Shown here: positions 42,001 to 53,411 of the stretch, piece by piece | Position numbering within the stretch: position 1 is the stretch's first letter | Layout: every line of letters begins with the position of its first letter | NCBI GenBank assembly: GCA_963070105.1 | Contig: OY718806.1 | Span: 6,097,865-6,161,864 of the forward strand | DNA: 64,000 bases | Source of the DNA: Litomosoides sigmodontis | Lineage: Eukaryota > Nematoda > Chromadorea > Rhabditida > Onchocercidae | Reading direction: 5' to 3' | Translations under genes and position numbers: made by a program | The notes under the pieces: generated by a model | Told to the model about the DNA's origin: nothing | The model's database searches: none | The model's input: only the letters and a program-made list of their open reading frames with translations

Positions 42001-42406
42001 GCAAACATGAAGTGTAGATTACACTAGAGACCCGAAATCACCTAATACACATAGGGAGGAAGAAAAAGAATTAAAGTGGTTCTAACCTGACCAAAACTGA
42101 AACATGTGGCCCTGTCAAACGATGTTAGATTGCTTTCACTCCCACCATTTTTACAGTTTTGCGCAGATAAAACTGGCAGCAAATTAAGTAGCGTTTCCTT
42201 AACCGTTCTTACACGTTTCGAGGAAATAACAGAATCACCGTCATCAAACACAGTTCGTTTCCTTTCCAGGCTTCTTTTCTCAAGCAACAGCGTACCAATT
42301 CGATCAATCTGCGCACCGGCAATTTGTCGGCCAAGCACAGTTGTTCCATTAGCTTGCTTGTGAGATGTTGGAAGCATCATCCGCTTCAATAAATTCAGCG
42401 CCTGTT
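39036..42406 (-). CDS. TFAP2: AP-2 family transcription factor (5' end open)
   Basis: AP-2 factors bind GC-rich sites as dimers through a helix-span-helix domain; nematode homologues are called aptf genes. Eight phase-consistent exons: 42406-42087, 41573-41501, 41135-41005, 40367-40303, 40083-39965, 39848-39680, 39606-39470, 39208-39036, giving about 394 residues. Signature matches in order are [86 protein letters not shown], and [19 protein letters not shown], then a divergent terminal helix ([14 protein letters not shown]). The first exon seen has a Lys/Arg-rich stretch ([25 protein letters not shown]) and no PPxY-type activation motif. Its true start is unresolved: either an ATG inside it (MMLPTSHK) or an exon upstream. 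Confidence 0.94.
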
Positions 42407-42495
42407 CTGAAAACTACGTATACATGTATCTGCTCAACAAATAAGGCTACACTAACAAAATTATATTTATTACAAAGCATGTGACCAAGCAATAT

Positions 42496-42517
42496 CATTC
42501 TGTCATATGACAGAATG
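42496..42517. repeat. 22-bp perfect palindrome
   Basis: Two 11-base arms (CATTCTGTCAT and its exact reverse complement) meet with no spacer. The centre is CATATG, an E-box-type hexamer. It sits about 90 bases upstream of the first AP-2 exon seen, so it could be a site for a dimeric factor. Confidence 0.9.
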
Positions 42518-42817
42518 AAAAGATAACGATCCTCACAATGGCAATGGTCACTTACCACAGGAAAGTAAAGACTTCAATTACCATCACATCCATGCAGGAG
42601 TTCAGCACAGATGTAATTCCCTGAAAATGATTGAATTTAGCAAATCATTACAAGAGAAAATGAAGAAGTGAATTCTACTGGAGGAATGGAGCGCGGAAAT
42701 CCTTGAAGTTGAAGACAAGTACAAACCAGGTAAGAAACCTACAGATTCAAAACTAACCACAGTGCTGTTGATAACAATTTGAACAATGTCAGTGATTAAA
42801 AAAAGGTAAAATGACTG

Positions 42818-42856
42818 ATATAACTTAGGGGATATAACTTTGGGGATATAACTTTG
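42818..42856. repeat. Short tandem triplication of a GATATAACTT motif
   Basis: Three head-to-tail copies of GATATAACTT, separated by AGG-type or TGGG linkers, within 39 bases. It is too short to classify. Confidence 0.8.
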
Positions 42857-45658
42857 ACATAATGATATATCAGGAATAAAACAAGGAACAGGATGATGTC
42901 ATGTTTACTGAAGAAAAAACATCATCCCTTCTGCACCTTCACAACACAAACGTTTGATCTCTGTTTTAAATAAGATTTAAAAACAACTGGTATTATTTAA
43001 TACCATTCCAAATGAAAAATTCCAGATTGCACCTAGCAAAACGAAAATTACATACAGCGATCGCGGCAGGCACGATCAGAACATAGCTTTGCAAAGTTTA
43101 GAAAGAGGCCAAGGAATAGAAAATGTGAAAGTGGAAGGAAGGACAATACAACGGCCTATATTATGGAGCAAATGGAAACATGGCTGGAAACGCATGAAAG
43201 CCGTAGCGCCACATGGCAAAAGTAGTTGAGCATTCTGGCGATCCAACGGTGGTGACCGTTTCTTCGAAAATGTGAGAATTGTTAATTTGAAAGATGTGAA
43301 GGCAGAACTAATTATTATTTATCCCTAATTCTGAACGATGAAAAGAAGCAGAAGACGAAAGCGGAGGAACATCTAAATTTCTGCTTGGAATCATAAAAGC
43401 TAAGGAAATGCGAACGTGAAAGTGGGAGTGGGGTGAACTTCACGCAATGATAACTCTGCATTATCGAGAAATGACAATGTGCAAGGTACCGCTACTGTAG
43501 AGAACCGGTCTAGTTCGAGTTCTTATAATCTTGTGAGGACACTCTTACTCTATTTACATAGCAATTTTATTTTAAATAACATTTTTTTTCTTGCTATGAG
43601 TTTGCCTACATTTTTCTATTCAATTTCGGAACAAATAGGCAGAAAATGTATAAAGGAACGAAATTAAGAAGTATGAACAATGAGACTAAGCAGAAGTGAA
43701 ATGGGAAGGGAGTAAAAATGGCAATAATAAGGCAGAAATACAGAAAGGGAAAAATGCAAAGCTCAGTTTATTAATTGACGTACTGGATGACTACGTGAGT
43801 GTTTATTGTAGGGTGTTTATTGCATCCATTTCGAAATATCTTCAGTGTTCAGTATTTCAAAAATAAGGTGAATGTTTTTTTTTCAAAAATAAGGTCACTG
43901 TTTCCCTCGGTCTATTGGCCTCTTCACGAATATAACATGATAAACAGTAGTTCATACCTGGTTGCGTGGTGATAATAAGTGGGAAAGAATCTTGTTATTA
44001 CTATTGAATGAAGAAAAATATATCTGGACTGAGATGACCACCCGATCTGGGATATATAAGTCAGGCCAGAGGATGAGCAGGACGGATATGATGCCTTGTA
44101 AACACATATGCTAATTGCTGGTGTCTTCACGCAACGCAGCACCAGCAGCGATCACGAAGACAGGCGGATGGATGCAATCTGATATGGAGAAACGCCCTTG
44201 GGGCTCAGAATTCGATTCGCATTGTTCACAAAAGCAGCCACACCGTTCCTCTCACTCAACCACCGCAACAGATCAGTCACATTACATTATCATAACAATT
44301 GAACAGATTTGGCGAAGCGACGAAGAGTCTGGGTCAAGTCGTAAATTGTGCAGTATTCAGGAGTTTCATCAAGTTTTAGATGTGGGAGGGACGTTAAAAT
44401 ATGAAAGCATCATTGTTATTGTTATTGCTTGCCAATCTATAGTCAGTCCATCCCTGTGTAAGCACGGTGGTAAAGTGGACTTGGCATAATTTCCAAACGG
44501 TTGTGTACCTTTGCTCGATCTGACAAAGCGTGCGTATTCTTACTTAAATCAATCCAGTTCTAGAAGAATTTCTTAAATTCCTCCAAATGGGTGTTGTTTA
44601 GGAACTCAATGAAGCATTATCCACTTCATTGGAAGACAGGACTCGACAATGTTACGATAAGTATAAAAGTGACCGATAAAAATTATGCAGACTTAACATT
44701 AATGAAAAAATTCAGCTAATTGTTGTTAGTTCACCCTCTTTCGAGTGCTTAGCTCAAATTTTGGCGTTAAAATACAAGCGAAGTATGACGTCATTTTCGG
44801 TACCTATCAGTGCGTACAAAAATTAAAATTGAAAAAAACTCCAAAACTGTAGTGCTAGATGGAACGTCCAAGATTCAAATAATTATAACCGTTTCAGTTT
44901 TATCCCGTCATTGGCTCCACGTTACAACAAGTCTACCTTTTCACCTGATACATTTTTCATGCTTAAAAATCCATTATCGCCTGCAGTATAGAGAGATGAA
45001 TAAAAACTCACTGTGCAGACATGCAGATGTCAGTCGATACACATTAACAGATTTGTTAATGATGTCTGGCTAAGCGTGAACCCGTAACGTTTTAATTTTT
45101 CAAAAGAGCGTTTTCAACTGCTGCTTCTTTCATTGCTGGTGTGAACAGTGAAAGCTTCAATTTTTCATTGGGCATTTCACCTATTTGGACGTTTGGATAA
45201 GGTATGATATAAGAAATATTAAGGATTGTAACGGAGGCAAGATAGGGTGTCTGCCAATGAATTACGCTTGAAAGGTGATAGATCGATGATAAGATGATGA
45301 GTGGTACAGTGATAGAAGAGAACGCAAGGAGGCCTTAGCACCGCGTTCTTTTAGTAATACAAATACAAAAATTAAAAAAATGGAGGTAGGAAGTATGGAA
45401 GGCGTTTTAGTTGTGTGCTTGGAATGCTCAACTAGCAGCTACAGTTGTGATTTGTAGTTGTCGCCGAGAGGCACAATGATGAATGGTTCACTCAAGTAAG
45501 CGTAGGTTAGAGGTACAGCAACCAGACCACTGCATACAGCCACGATCGATACTGTTCCGGTCCCTGCTGCTCCTACTTCTCCTGCAGATGCAAATTCTTC
45601 CTATGGCACTGTTCAATGTCACACTCACCCATTATTCTATGTGACATAAGCATTCCAC

Positions 45659-45661
<3 letters not shown>

Positions 45662-45699
<38 letters not shown>

Positions 45700-45710
45700 G
45701 CACGCACACA
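45662..45710. repeat. (CA)n / (CGCA)n microsatellite
   Basis: AC dinucleotides changing to ACGC units at the right end. Confidence 0.95.
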
Positions 45711-48700
45711 AAGCCTCAGGCGGTACCTTTCATCATCCGCACTGCTTCAAATGTTTGCACACGTGTACCGCTAAACTATTTGCGTTCTGTTTTGCCTAAC
45801 TTCACAATGATCGACAGGTAGTGCTCCAACAGCAAAAACAATTTTTCCACCTATCCTTAACGCTTGCTTGTGATACTTAAGATGGAAAGGTGGCTATATT
45901 GAAGACCCAAGTGCGTCGCCGTATTTATGCATTGACAATAAATAGAGTGTATGAAGTTCCAGAACAGGTCATCACGCATTCCAGAACAAGGCCAGTGCTG
46001 CATAGCAAGGTGCGCAACTTCTCTCCTTCCAGGTAGTGTTCTGCATAATGAAGTGCAGAAGCAACATGAAAGTTACCATCGGAGCTATTCAATAAATCAT
46101 CTGCGCTTCCCAAGCCCAAATGGAGCACTTCACTTCTCATCGGAAAACAATTTTGAAGGGTAACGAGACGCTGAAGCCTGAAAATGAGACGCTTCGATAA
46201 CGAAGAAAGAGGATGCGCAATGTCCGAAGCAAGGAAACATTTCAAACAGAAAGATTCCGCAGAAAGTTGACAGGCGTCTTCGTATTTCTGCCGGACATTT
46301 CCTGAAATTCTTCCTGGCAACGAAGCTCTTCATCATTATCGATGAAATGTCGGCAAAAGCTCTTGCAACATCGATTTCGTGTACATCTTTCCCGATGTTA
46401 CAAAAATACCACTGGTAATAACTATTTCACGCTTTCATATCTTAAGTGAAACACACCTTAACTCCGTTTAATATATAACGGTTTATGATGCGTATTTGGA
46501 AACATAGACTAGTCGACAGAGCACAGAAATGTATGCGAAATTACTTGAACACGCAAAATTTAATCACTGCTTTAATACGTGAAATACAGTTTGTTAAAGT
46601 AATTAAATATCTCGCTTTATTTCAGCGTCGTATGTTAATTCGTGAACCTATAAATGCTTGGAACAATATTGTTGATAACATTCAATTGCTGAATACGCAA
46701 GATGAAATCATTTAGAAAGGAAGTTTGAGCTATTTGCCGAAGCAAATGGTGGGAAGCTCTGATAAAACCATTTGAAAACCATACAGTATCGATTAAATTA
46801 GTCCAAATGCAATGATGCTAGAATGGAAGTGCGATTAAATTCTCAAAATAGCGAAGGCACTGCATATGTGACACAATGATCATAACTGATATACATCTGT
46901 ACATACTTAATACACATATATGCTACTGTACTGTACAATTTATTTCATTTAACGCCTAATTCTTCATACTCTTACTAAGATTACGTTTATTAACTTTAAA
47001 ATTCAATATCAGAGTGGAGAAGAAAATTCGCTTTTTTCTCTTTCATTCGAAAGGACTTTTTCGTTACTCTTTACTACTATTGCGTTTTGAAGTTTCATCT
47101 GTTGGTGTTTTGAGTATGCATTTAAATCTGAACAATTATTCGTTTAGCATTACATCATTCTTTGCTGACACCAAATGATAACATTGCTGTTTAGAACCTT
47201 TCCCACAAGTTCTCCTACAAAATCGTAAGAGAACGATTTCTCGATGCTGTCATCACTAAAAACAAATGCAACGACTATGTGTCTGTATTTGTTTTTGCAA
47301 GCAATAGGAAGCGCAAAAGTTGACTTGAAAATATTCGGGCTTGAAAATTGAACGTACGAATAAGGGACGATAAAGCAAGATTGCTCCATTCAGGAAAAAA
47401 GGGGAACATTGAAGGGTTTCAAGAATGGCTTCAAGGTTTAATACCTTCAACAACATCGCAGCTGCGCCACCCTTTCAAATTTTCAATTCCAAATTCAGTA
47501 TTACAGCCAAGCTAGAATCGTCTCAGTGAAGCCGGAATGATTTGAAGCTCGTGTCAGACCGGATTTCCGCACATGCTTTCGTCTTTCATGCTATACTTGC
47601 CAAGCAATCTTCTGCAAAAACATTCTCTATGTTTGATATCATCTGTTATGTCTGCATTTCACAGATGATTAAAAAATTTGATACTAAATTAAGACACAAA
47701 TCCGACAAATAATTCACTTTTACTTTCACTGTTACATGATCGGTTTCGAAAATGCTTATCGGTGCAATGAGTGCCTTCCTGTACACACTGTACACTGTTG
47801 AACTGCTCCGGTAAAACTGCCATCTTTCGATCAGCGCCTCATTTTTCATGAAGATAAACTACACAGGTCAGCCATTGTTACATAGAGGAAAAAGCCGTCA
47901 TGAATGCAAAAGGAGAGAAAGGGAGGTGAACGATAGAAGAAAAATAAGGAAAGACAAAGGAATGTTGTTGCTAACAATATTGGCTATTTGCAAAAACTCT
48001 ATACAAGTCCATTTGCGCGATGTGAAGGAGGCGTAAGGAATGATCCGGAAGATTCCTTTAAAAATTCATCATTGGGTGGTGATCCGTTATAAAAATCAGT
48101 GAATTACTCAACTTTTCCTAAAATAAGCAATTTCAATAAAAAATGGAATTAAAGTGTTAAATTGGAAGTAGAAATCAATAGATGTACTGATTCATCATTT
48201 CTGTTTACGCATTAAAGCTCATTAAGAAGACGATAGCGTCAATTCTGATCTTTAATTTATAGCTGAAGCAACAGCGCCACCAATACAGCGACAAGCAGAA
48301 ACCTAAACGGTTTTTTACAATAAAAGCTTCTTACAGTACGGTTCAGTTCAGTGATGGTACTTGAATGCAATTTTCACCCTTCCCCCCCCCCCCCCCCCCC
48401 CCCCCCCCACTGCGCACAACCTTTTCACACTCTTCGTTCTCTTCACACGTCAAACGTCACCTTCCCTCTGTCATTTATTTTGAGCATAAATATATTTCGA
48501 ATTTCATGATGGGTACAGGCAGAGTGACATGAGACAAATCAGTGTTGCACACTTTCACCCTTTCAACCTCAAATTGAGAACTGTTTAATTGTTGGGTGGT
48601 GGTGGTCAGGGATTTTTGAGTGGGCTCGTTGATGGTGATTATTCCATCCATCCCATTCGTGTCATTCAAGACTGTTTTGGAGTCGGAAAGTGAGTTACGC

Positions 48701-49485
48701 TTTTTTATGGAATATAAGCGGACATTAAAACATCGTTGTTCACCTTCTCATCGGCCACTGTTAAAAACAGAAAAGTCTTTGGTTTGCTCTTCAAAGTTTG
48801 CAGGTTTAATTTTAACCAAATTATAATTCGAAAGATTAAAGTATGTTGTAGATTAAAAATCCCGACTGAGCTCATCAGTCCTTTCGATGCGGTCTTGTTG
48901 ATATTATTGGAATTGGGAGGAACGCTGATTCAAACTTATTCTTCTTTCAGGCATCATCACAATTAGGCTTCCAGATTTTTCTCCCTCCTTAAAGTAAAAA
49001 AAAATCAATAGAATAAAGGTAACTCTCCCTTCTACGGTACTGCACCACCGTTCACTGACAGCAAGCATTTTTCATTTCCAGTGGAACATTATAGTTTTTT
49101 GTGAAGAAATTCGTACAGTTCCAGTCGTACACACTCACTGATTTATTTTTATTGTTAGTTTTGGTGGCTAGAAGGTTGGTTGCTTCCAACTTTATGGTGA
49201 TTTGAATTGTTGGCGCAGTGATAAGCATCTTAACTTACTGTGTTAATCAGGATATGCTCTTTACGATTAGCTTGTTAATGTCGTCTTAAACATCCTTCCA
49301 TACAGATCAGTCCAATAGTACTAAAATCTTTGGCCATTGTATATGAGCTTTGGTTTTGATGCGAGCATTGGTCAGAACTGTCTTCGTTATCAGTTTGCTA
49401 CATGACAAGTTAATTAAATAACGACAGAAAAGTACTTATCTAAACCTGCAAACATTTTTAGGTGGCTGCATAAAAATTCACGCAA
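45711..49485. other. Interval without a supported gene, upstream of the PAQR gene
   Basis: The longest frame is 45925-46320 (minus, 131 codons). It is moderately protein-like but unrecognised, and it overlaps a 70-codon antisense frame. Several Ser/Phe-rich frames near 48.5-49.0 kb have no splice context. An acceptor at 49461 (TTTTTAG), 24 bases upstream of the PAQR start codon, is a likely spliced-leader or 5' UTR splice site. A C27 tract is listed separately. Confidence 0.4.
48382..48408. repeat. Poly-C tract of 27 bases
   Basis: Twenty-seven consecutive C residues, unusual in a genome this AT-rich. The length is prone to sequencing and assembly error. Confidence 0.9.
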
Positions 49486-52449
49486 ATGGATAACAAAGAA
49501 ATGAACGATTCAACATCATCGTGTGGTAGGGTGAGAACCGCAAGTCTTTTGCTGGACGTTAATGAAGCTCTACAAGAAGCTCAGGAGATAATGACGGATG
49601 GAAAACCACGTGAACGTCACCCAGAACATTTGTTGGAGGAATCGACAACTGTTGAAGTATTAATTTTTGCAGAGCACTTATAATTCGGATCGAATTAAGA
49701 TTTATTCATTATTAATATATTGCGTTTACAATGCTGTTTTACTATAAACACACATATGAATCGATCTCTTTTGTCTCTGTTTTGAAATATGCGAAGTTGT
49801 TTGGGGAGTTGGCAAATAGCATTTAATGTATTGTATAAACATATGTTGATCTGCTAATTCATGTATAATTATGAAATTCAATCTTTCTTTGAAGCCTTGT
49901 AGCTATCATTTTTCGATACTTAGGGTTTTAAAATTTTCAAGGTGTTGAAAACGGGAAGACACGGCGATCCTATTGAAATTGTTGTTACTCGAAGTACGGT
50001 TACCTCTCAACCCAATACAGATGACGAAGGTGATGGTGAGTTATCCATAGATTTTATGCCTAACTGAAGTTCTTATGTTTTGAAGTGTATTCAAGCAAAA
50101 AAATTTCGTTAAGGAACACTATCGGGAAGTGAGTCGGAATTACTTTTACCATCGCGGAAAAAGTCGAGTTGTCTTTCTCACAGCTACATTTACAATGGGG
50201 AAGGAAGTTCCGATGAAGTCTCTCACCGTACAAATGTTCACTACCGTCGAAAGCGTGGGGACAATTGGCGCTTAGATGATGGGGCGAAAGATGAAAATCA
50301 TGGTATGAAAGGCGAAGATGATGGACATTTTGAGGTAGTAATGCTAAGTGAAATAAATTGGGTGTATATAAGGAAGTTACTACTGTCGCTTCCTTATTAT
50401 TCTTATATGTGATTCATATCGGAGATTGTGTAAATTTGTGCTCAGTCTATATGAGGCAGAAATTGATTTTCATATTTATAGGTAGAGGTTAAAGCGGAGT
50501 ACGGACAAGATGACGATGGAGAACCATTTGTGAAAAAGGTATTTTAGTGAAATGTTTAGCAAAAATTTTCACGTTTTTGCGCTGCAAGCAAATTTTTTCT
50601 CATTTTGCTTCCGTTATGTTTGGATACTGATATAACAATGCTTATATAAATTCACTTTAAATTGTTTTTCTAGTGTGATCTTATGTATTGTTTGTGCTCA
50701 TCACTTCTTTTTAATTTTCCATGTACGCCAGATTTCTCTGCTAATGGTGCTTTATAATCTAGCTTCTGTAGTTCGTTCTGAAGTAGTAGTAGAGTAACTA
50801 ATACTTTCAGTTTAAATCACATTTTGTTAACATGAGCAGTTTCGGGATCTAGAAGTGGCATTCATTAGTTGAACTTGCAGTCTTGGGAGGCGACATGGCG
50901 TGTACAAAAATTCGAGTACTTACCAGAATGGCTTCAAGATAACGAGTATTTGAGGCACGGACATCGGCCACCCTTGCCAAGCTTTGCGCAATGTTTTCGT
51001 AGTATATTATCTATTCATACTGAAACAGGAAATATTTGGACTCATTTAATTGGTGCGATTTTGCATTATTTGGGAGGGAAAAAATTTGTAGACTAAGAGA
51101 TTTTTAGCTCTCTCATGCAGAGTTTAAACCAATTATACACCACTGGTATACTGGTTGTAGTACCTTTTTAATTGTAATAGTGACTAAAAGGGTAACATTA
51201 TATCTCTCCGTTTTCTTCCTACTATTTACATTCTTTCACATGCTAAACATGAGTCATTTTTGCTGGGTGATGTGTTTCATTAGCTATAAACTACTACAAA
51301 GTTTTCTTTAGGTTGTGTAGCGTTTGCATTACTGGCTGCATGGTTCATGACACGGCCAAATACTGACATTCGTTTCCAAGAGAAAGTTGTATTTTCTTTC
51401 TTTTTTGCTGGAGCGATTATTTGCCTTGGTATGTCATTCGCCTTCCACACAGTTAGCTGTCATTCCGTTGCTGTAGTCCGGATTTTCTGCAAGTTTGTTC
51501 TCAGTATTTTTCTTAGATGTAATAATTTCAATGTCAATATAAATAAAACTTGTTTAGTGATGTAACAGAATGTCATGCGGCATCAGATATTTAATTGCAG
51601 GTTAGATTATTTGGGTATATCATTGTTGATTATTGGCTCATTTGTTCCTTGGCTATATTACGGTTTTTATTGCCGGCGTGAGCCGAAAATAACTTATATT
51701 GCAATGGTCTGTGTCCTTGGTTTGGGTGCAGTGATTGTTTCATTGTGGGATAAATTTAGCGAATCCCGATATCGACCTCTCAGAGCTGGCGTTTTTCTGG
51801 CAATGGGATGTAGTGGTAATTTTTTATAGCTTAATTTATTATTTCCAATGTCTTCAATAGTTCAGTGAAGTTATGTTTCCGTTAAAATTGTGCCATATCG
51901 AATTATTGGTTTAGTGTGATATAAATAGAAGATGTGCCGAATATAAAATTTTTGTGTTTTCTAGTTTTGAACTGCTATATAATATATAGGAGTTGATTTC
52001 AGGAGTAGTACCAACAGTGCATTTTATGATTACCGATGGTGTACGTACGTTGTTTGAAGATGCAGCGTTTCACTGGCTTTTATTGATGGCGGCATTATAT
52101 ATTCTTGGCACACTGTTATATGCTACGCGTACACCGGAACGGTTCTTTCCTGGGAAATGTGACATACTGGCATGTTTTTCAAATATTGCAAATCAGATTC
52201 AAAGATTTTTACCAGTCTCTTTGCTTTCTGTTGAATTATGACAGAAGACCATTTGGTTCCGATTTTCAGTTCCAATCCCATCAGCTGTTTCATATATGTG
52301 TCGTTATCGCTGCGTTTGTCCACTACTATGGGATTTCTGAAATGGCGATGCATCGAATAAGGGATTCTTGCCCGGCGGACAGCGATGCTGTGCGAGCATT
52401 TCATCATATTGTAGAAGGCGTGAAGAAAGCGATGCATGATGTGTTGTAA
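49486..52449 (+). CDS. paqr: Adiponectin-receptor-like PAQR membrane protein
   Basis: AdipoR/PAQR proteins are seven-helix zinc-binding membrane proteins with ceramidase-type activity; the C. elegans PAQR-1/2 group controls membrane fluidity and lipid composition. Nine exons: 49486-49656, 49942-50035 (acceptor 49924 also in frame), 50114-50334, 50482-50538, 50881-51052, 51312-51492, 51601-51815, 52003-52169, 52270-52449, about 485 residues. The first 160 or so residues are acidic and cytoplasmic. The core begins with LPEWLQDNEYLRHGHRPPLP and SILSIHTETGNIWTHLIG, then FAFHTVSCHS (zinc ligand), LDYLGISLLIIGSFVPWLYY, and the final FQSHQLFHICVVIAAFVHYY (zinc-binding histidines in HQLFH). The join between exons 8 and 9 needs a GC donor and changes a conserved Trp to Leu. 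The tail after TM7 is unusually long. Confidence 0.93.
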
Positions 52450-53411
52450 AAGCCGAGGCGTGGTCAGGAGCTACAGTGGAACCTCTTTTGCACTCATGAT
52501 ATGGAAAGTCTTATATTTAATTGCAGTATATCTTCAAACTTTCTAAAATTATATCATAGCAAATATTTGAACGAAATAAGGTACTGGGGGTCTTTGATTC
52601 TGGTTGTTCTTAAAGTTAGCTACGGTAACTCTTTACACTTATGACTTCTTTGTCTACTGTAAGTATTTTATTTTGATGTTTTCTGCAATCAATTACTTAC
52701 AAATTTTTTGAGATAAAACTGTCCCCTTACAGCAATTGAAATTTAAAGGGAAATGGGAGTCATATTTGTCACTTTAATATTTTTTTTCCGATGACTTTCC
52801 ATGAAAATTATGGCACCTTTTCATATTTTGTTCTAAATAAGTATTCAGTTTAGTCGTTTGCATTCGGTTATGGGGTTTCACCCCCTGTTTACTTGTCAAA
52901 CTAAATAATTGAAACACGTGTTACTGCTTGTGTTGTCAGAAGATTGTACTAATTTATGATATTATTTATAACATGTTCCTCTGCTTTCGTTTGAGCAAAA
53001 CTCCATATATTATACGGATAAGTAGTTTTCTTTTTTTTACAAAATGGTCATTTGTACGGGAATTTTATTGAAACATACTCAAATGAATAGAAATTAGAGC
53101 GAAGTATGTTAACAAAAAAATATACTCGGGCATTGTCTTTGTAATAAAAAAGTGAATTACAATGCATCCATTCATCTACTGATTAATATTATTTGGTGCT
53201 TGCTTGCAACTGAATTCCTGTGAATAAAATTCATAATTGTCTTCGTACAACTTCAGAGAACATCTGAGATATAGTTCTGTCATTTCATCCTATACTATGT
53301 AGCCTGCGAATGAAGTATTTATATTCAGGGTAATTACTGTTCTGGATCATTCAGTGTTTTGCGATTCAACTCTGGTTTATTTCAAGTAGTACCTGATCGT
53401 TGCAGGATTTC
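52450..53411. other. PAQR 3' flank and upstream region of the next gene
   Basis: Nearly 1 kb between two genes on the same strand, too wide for the usual nematode operon spacing. An acceptor at 53403 (CGTTGCAG) lies 8 bases before the next start codon and is a good spliced-leader site. No other gene is seen. Confidence 0.5.

Larger units (their letters stand above)
42407..45661. other. Interval upstream of the AP-2 gene
   Basis: The AP-2 promoter and any first exon should lie at its left edge. A candidate initiator segment near 42590-42555 (minus, MDVMVIEVFTFLW-like) ends at a strong GTAAGT donor, but its phase does not match the next exon. A 22-bp perfect palindrome and a short triplicated motif are listed separately. 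Frames such as 44115-44489 (plus, 124 codons) have no recognisable features. Confidence 0.4.

Noticed and set aside
44115..44489. 124-codon plus-strand frame
   Set aside because: No domain, no splice or start context, and irregular composition; likely chance.
52450..53411. Operon linking the PAQR gene and the module protein gene
   Set aside because: The gap of about 960 bases is wider than usual nematode operon spacing, and no SL2-type signal was seen.
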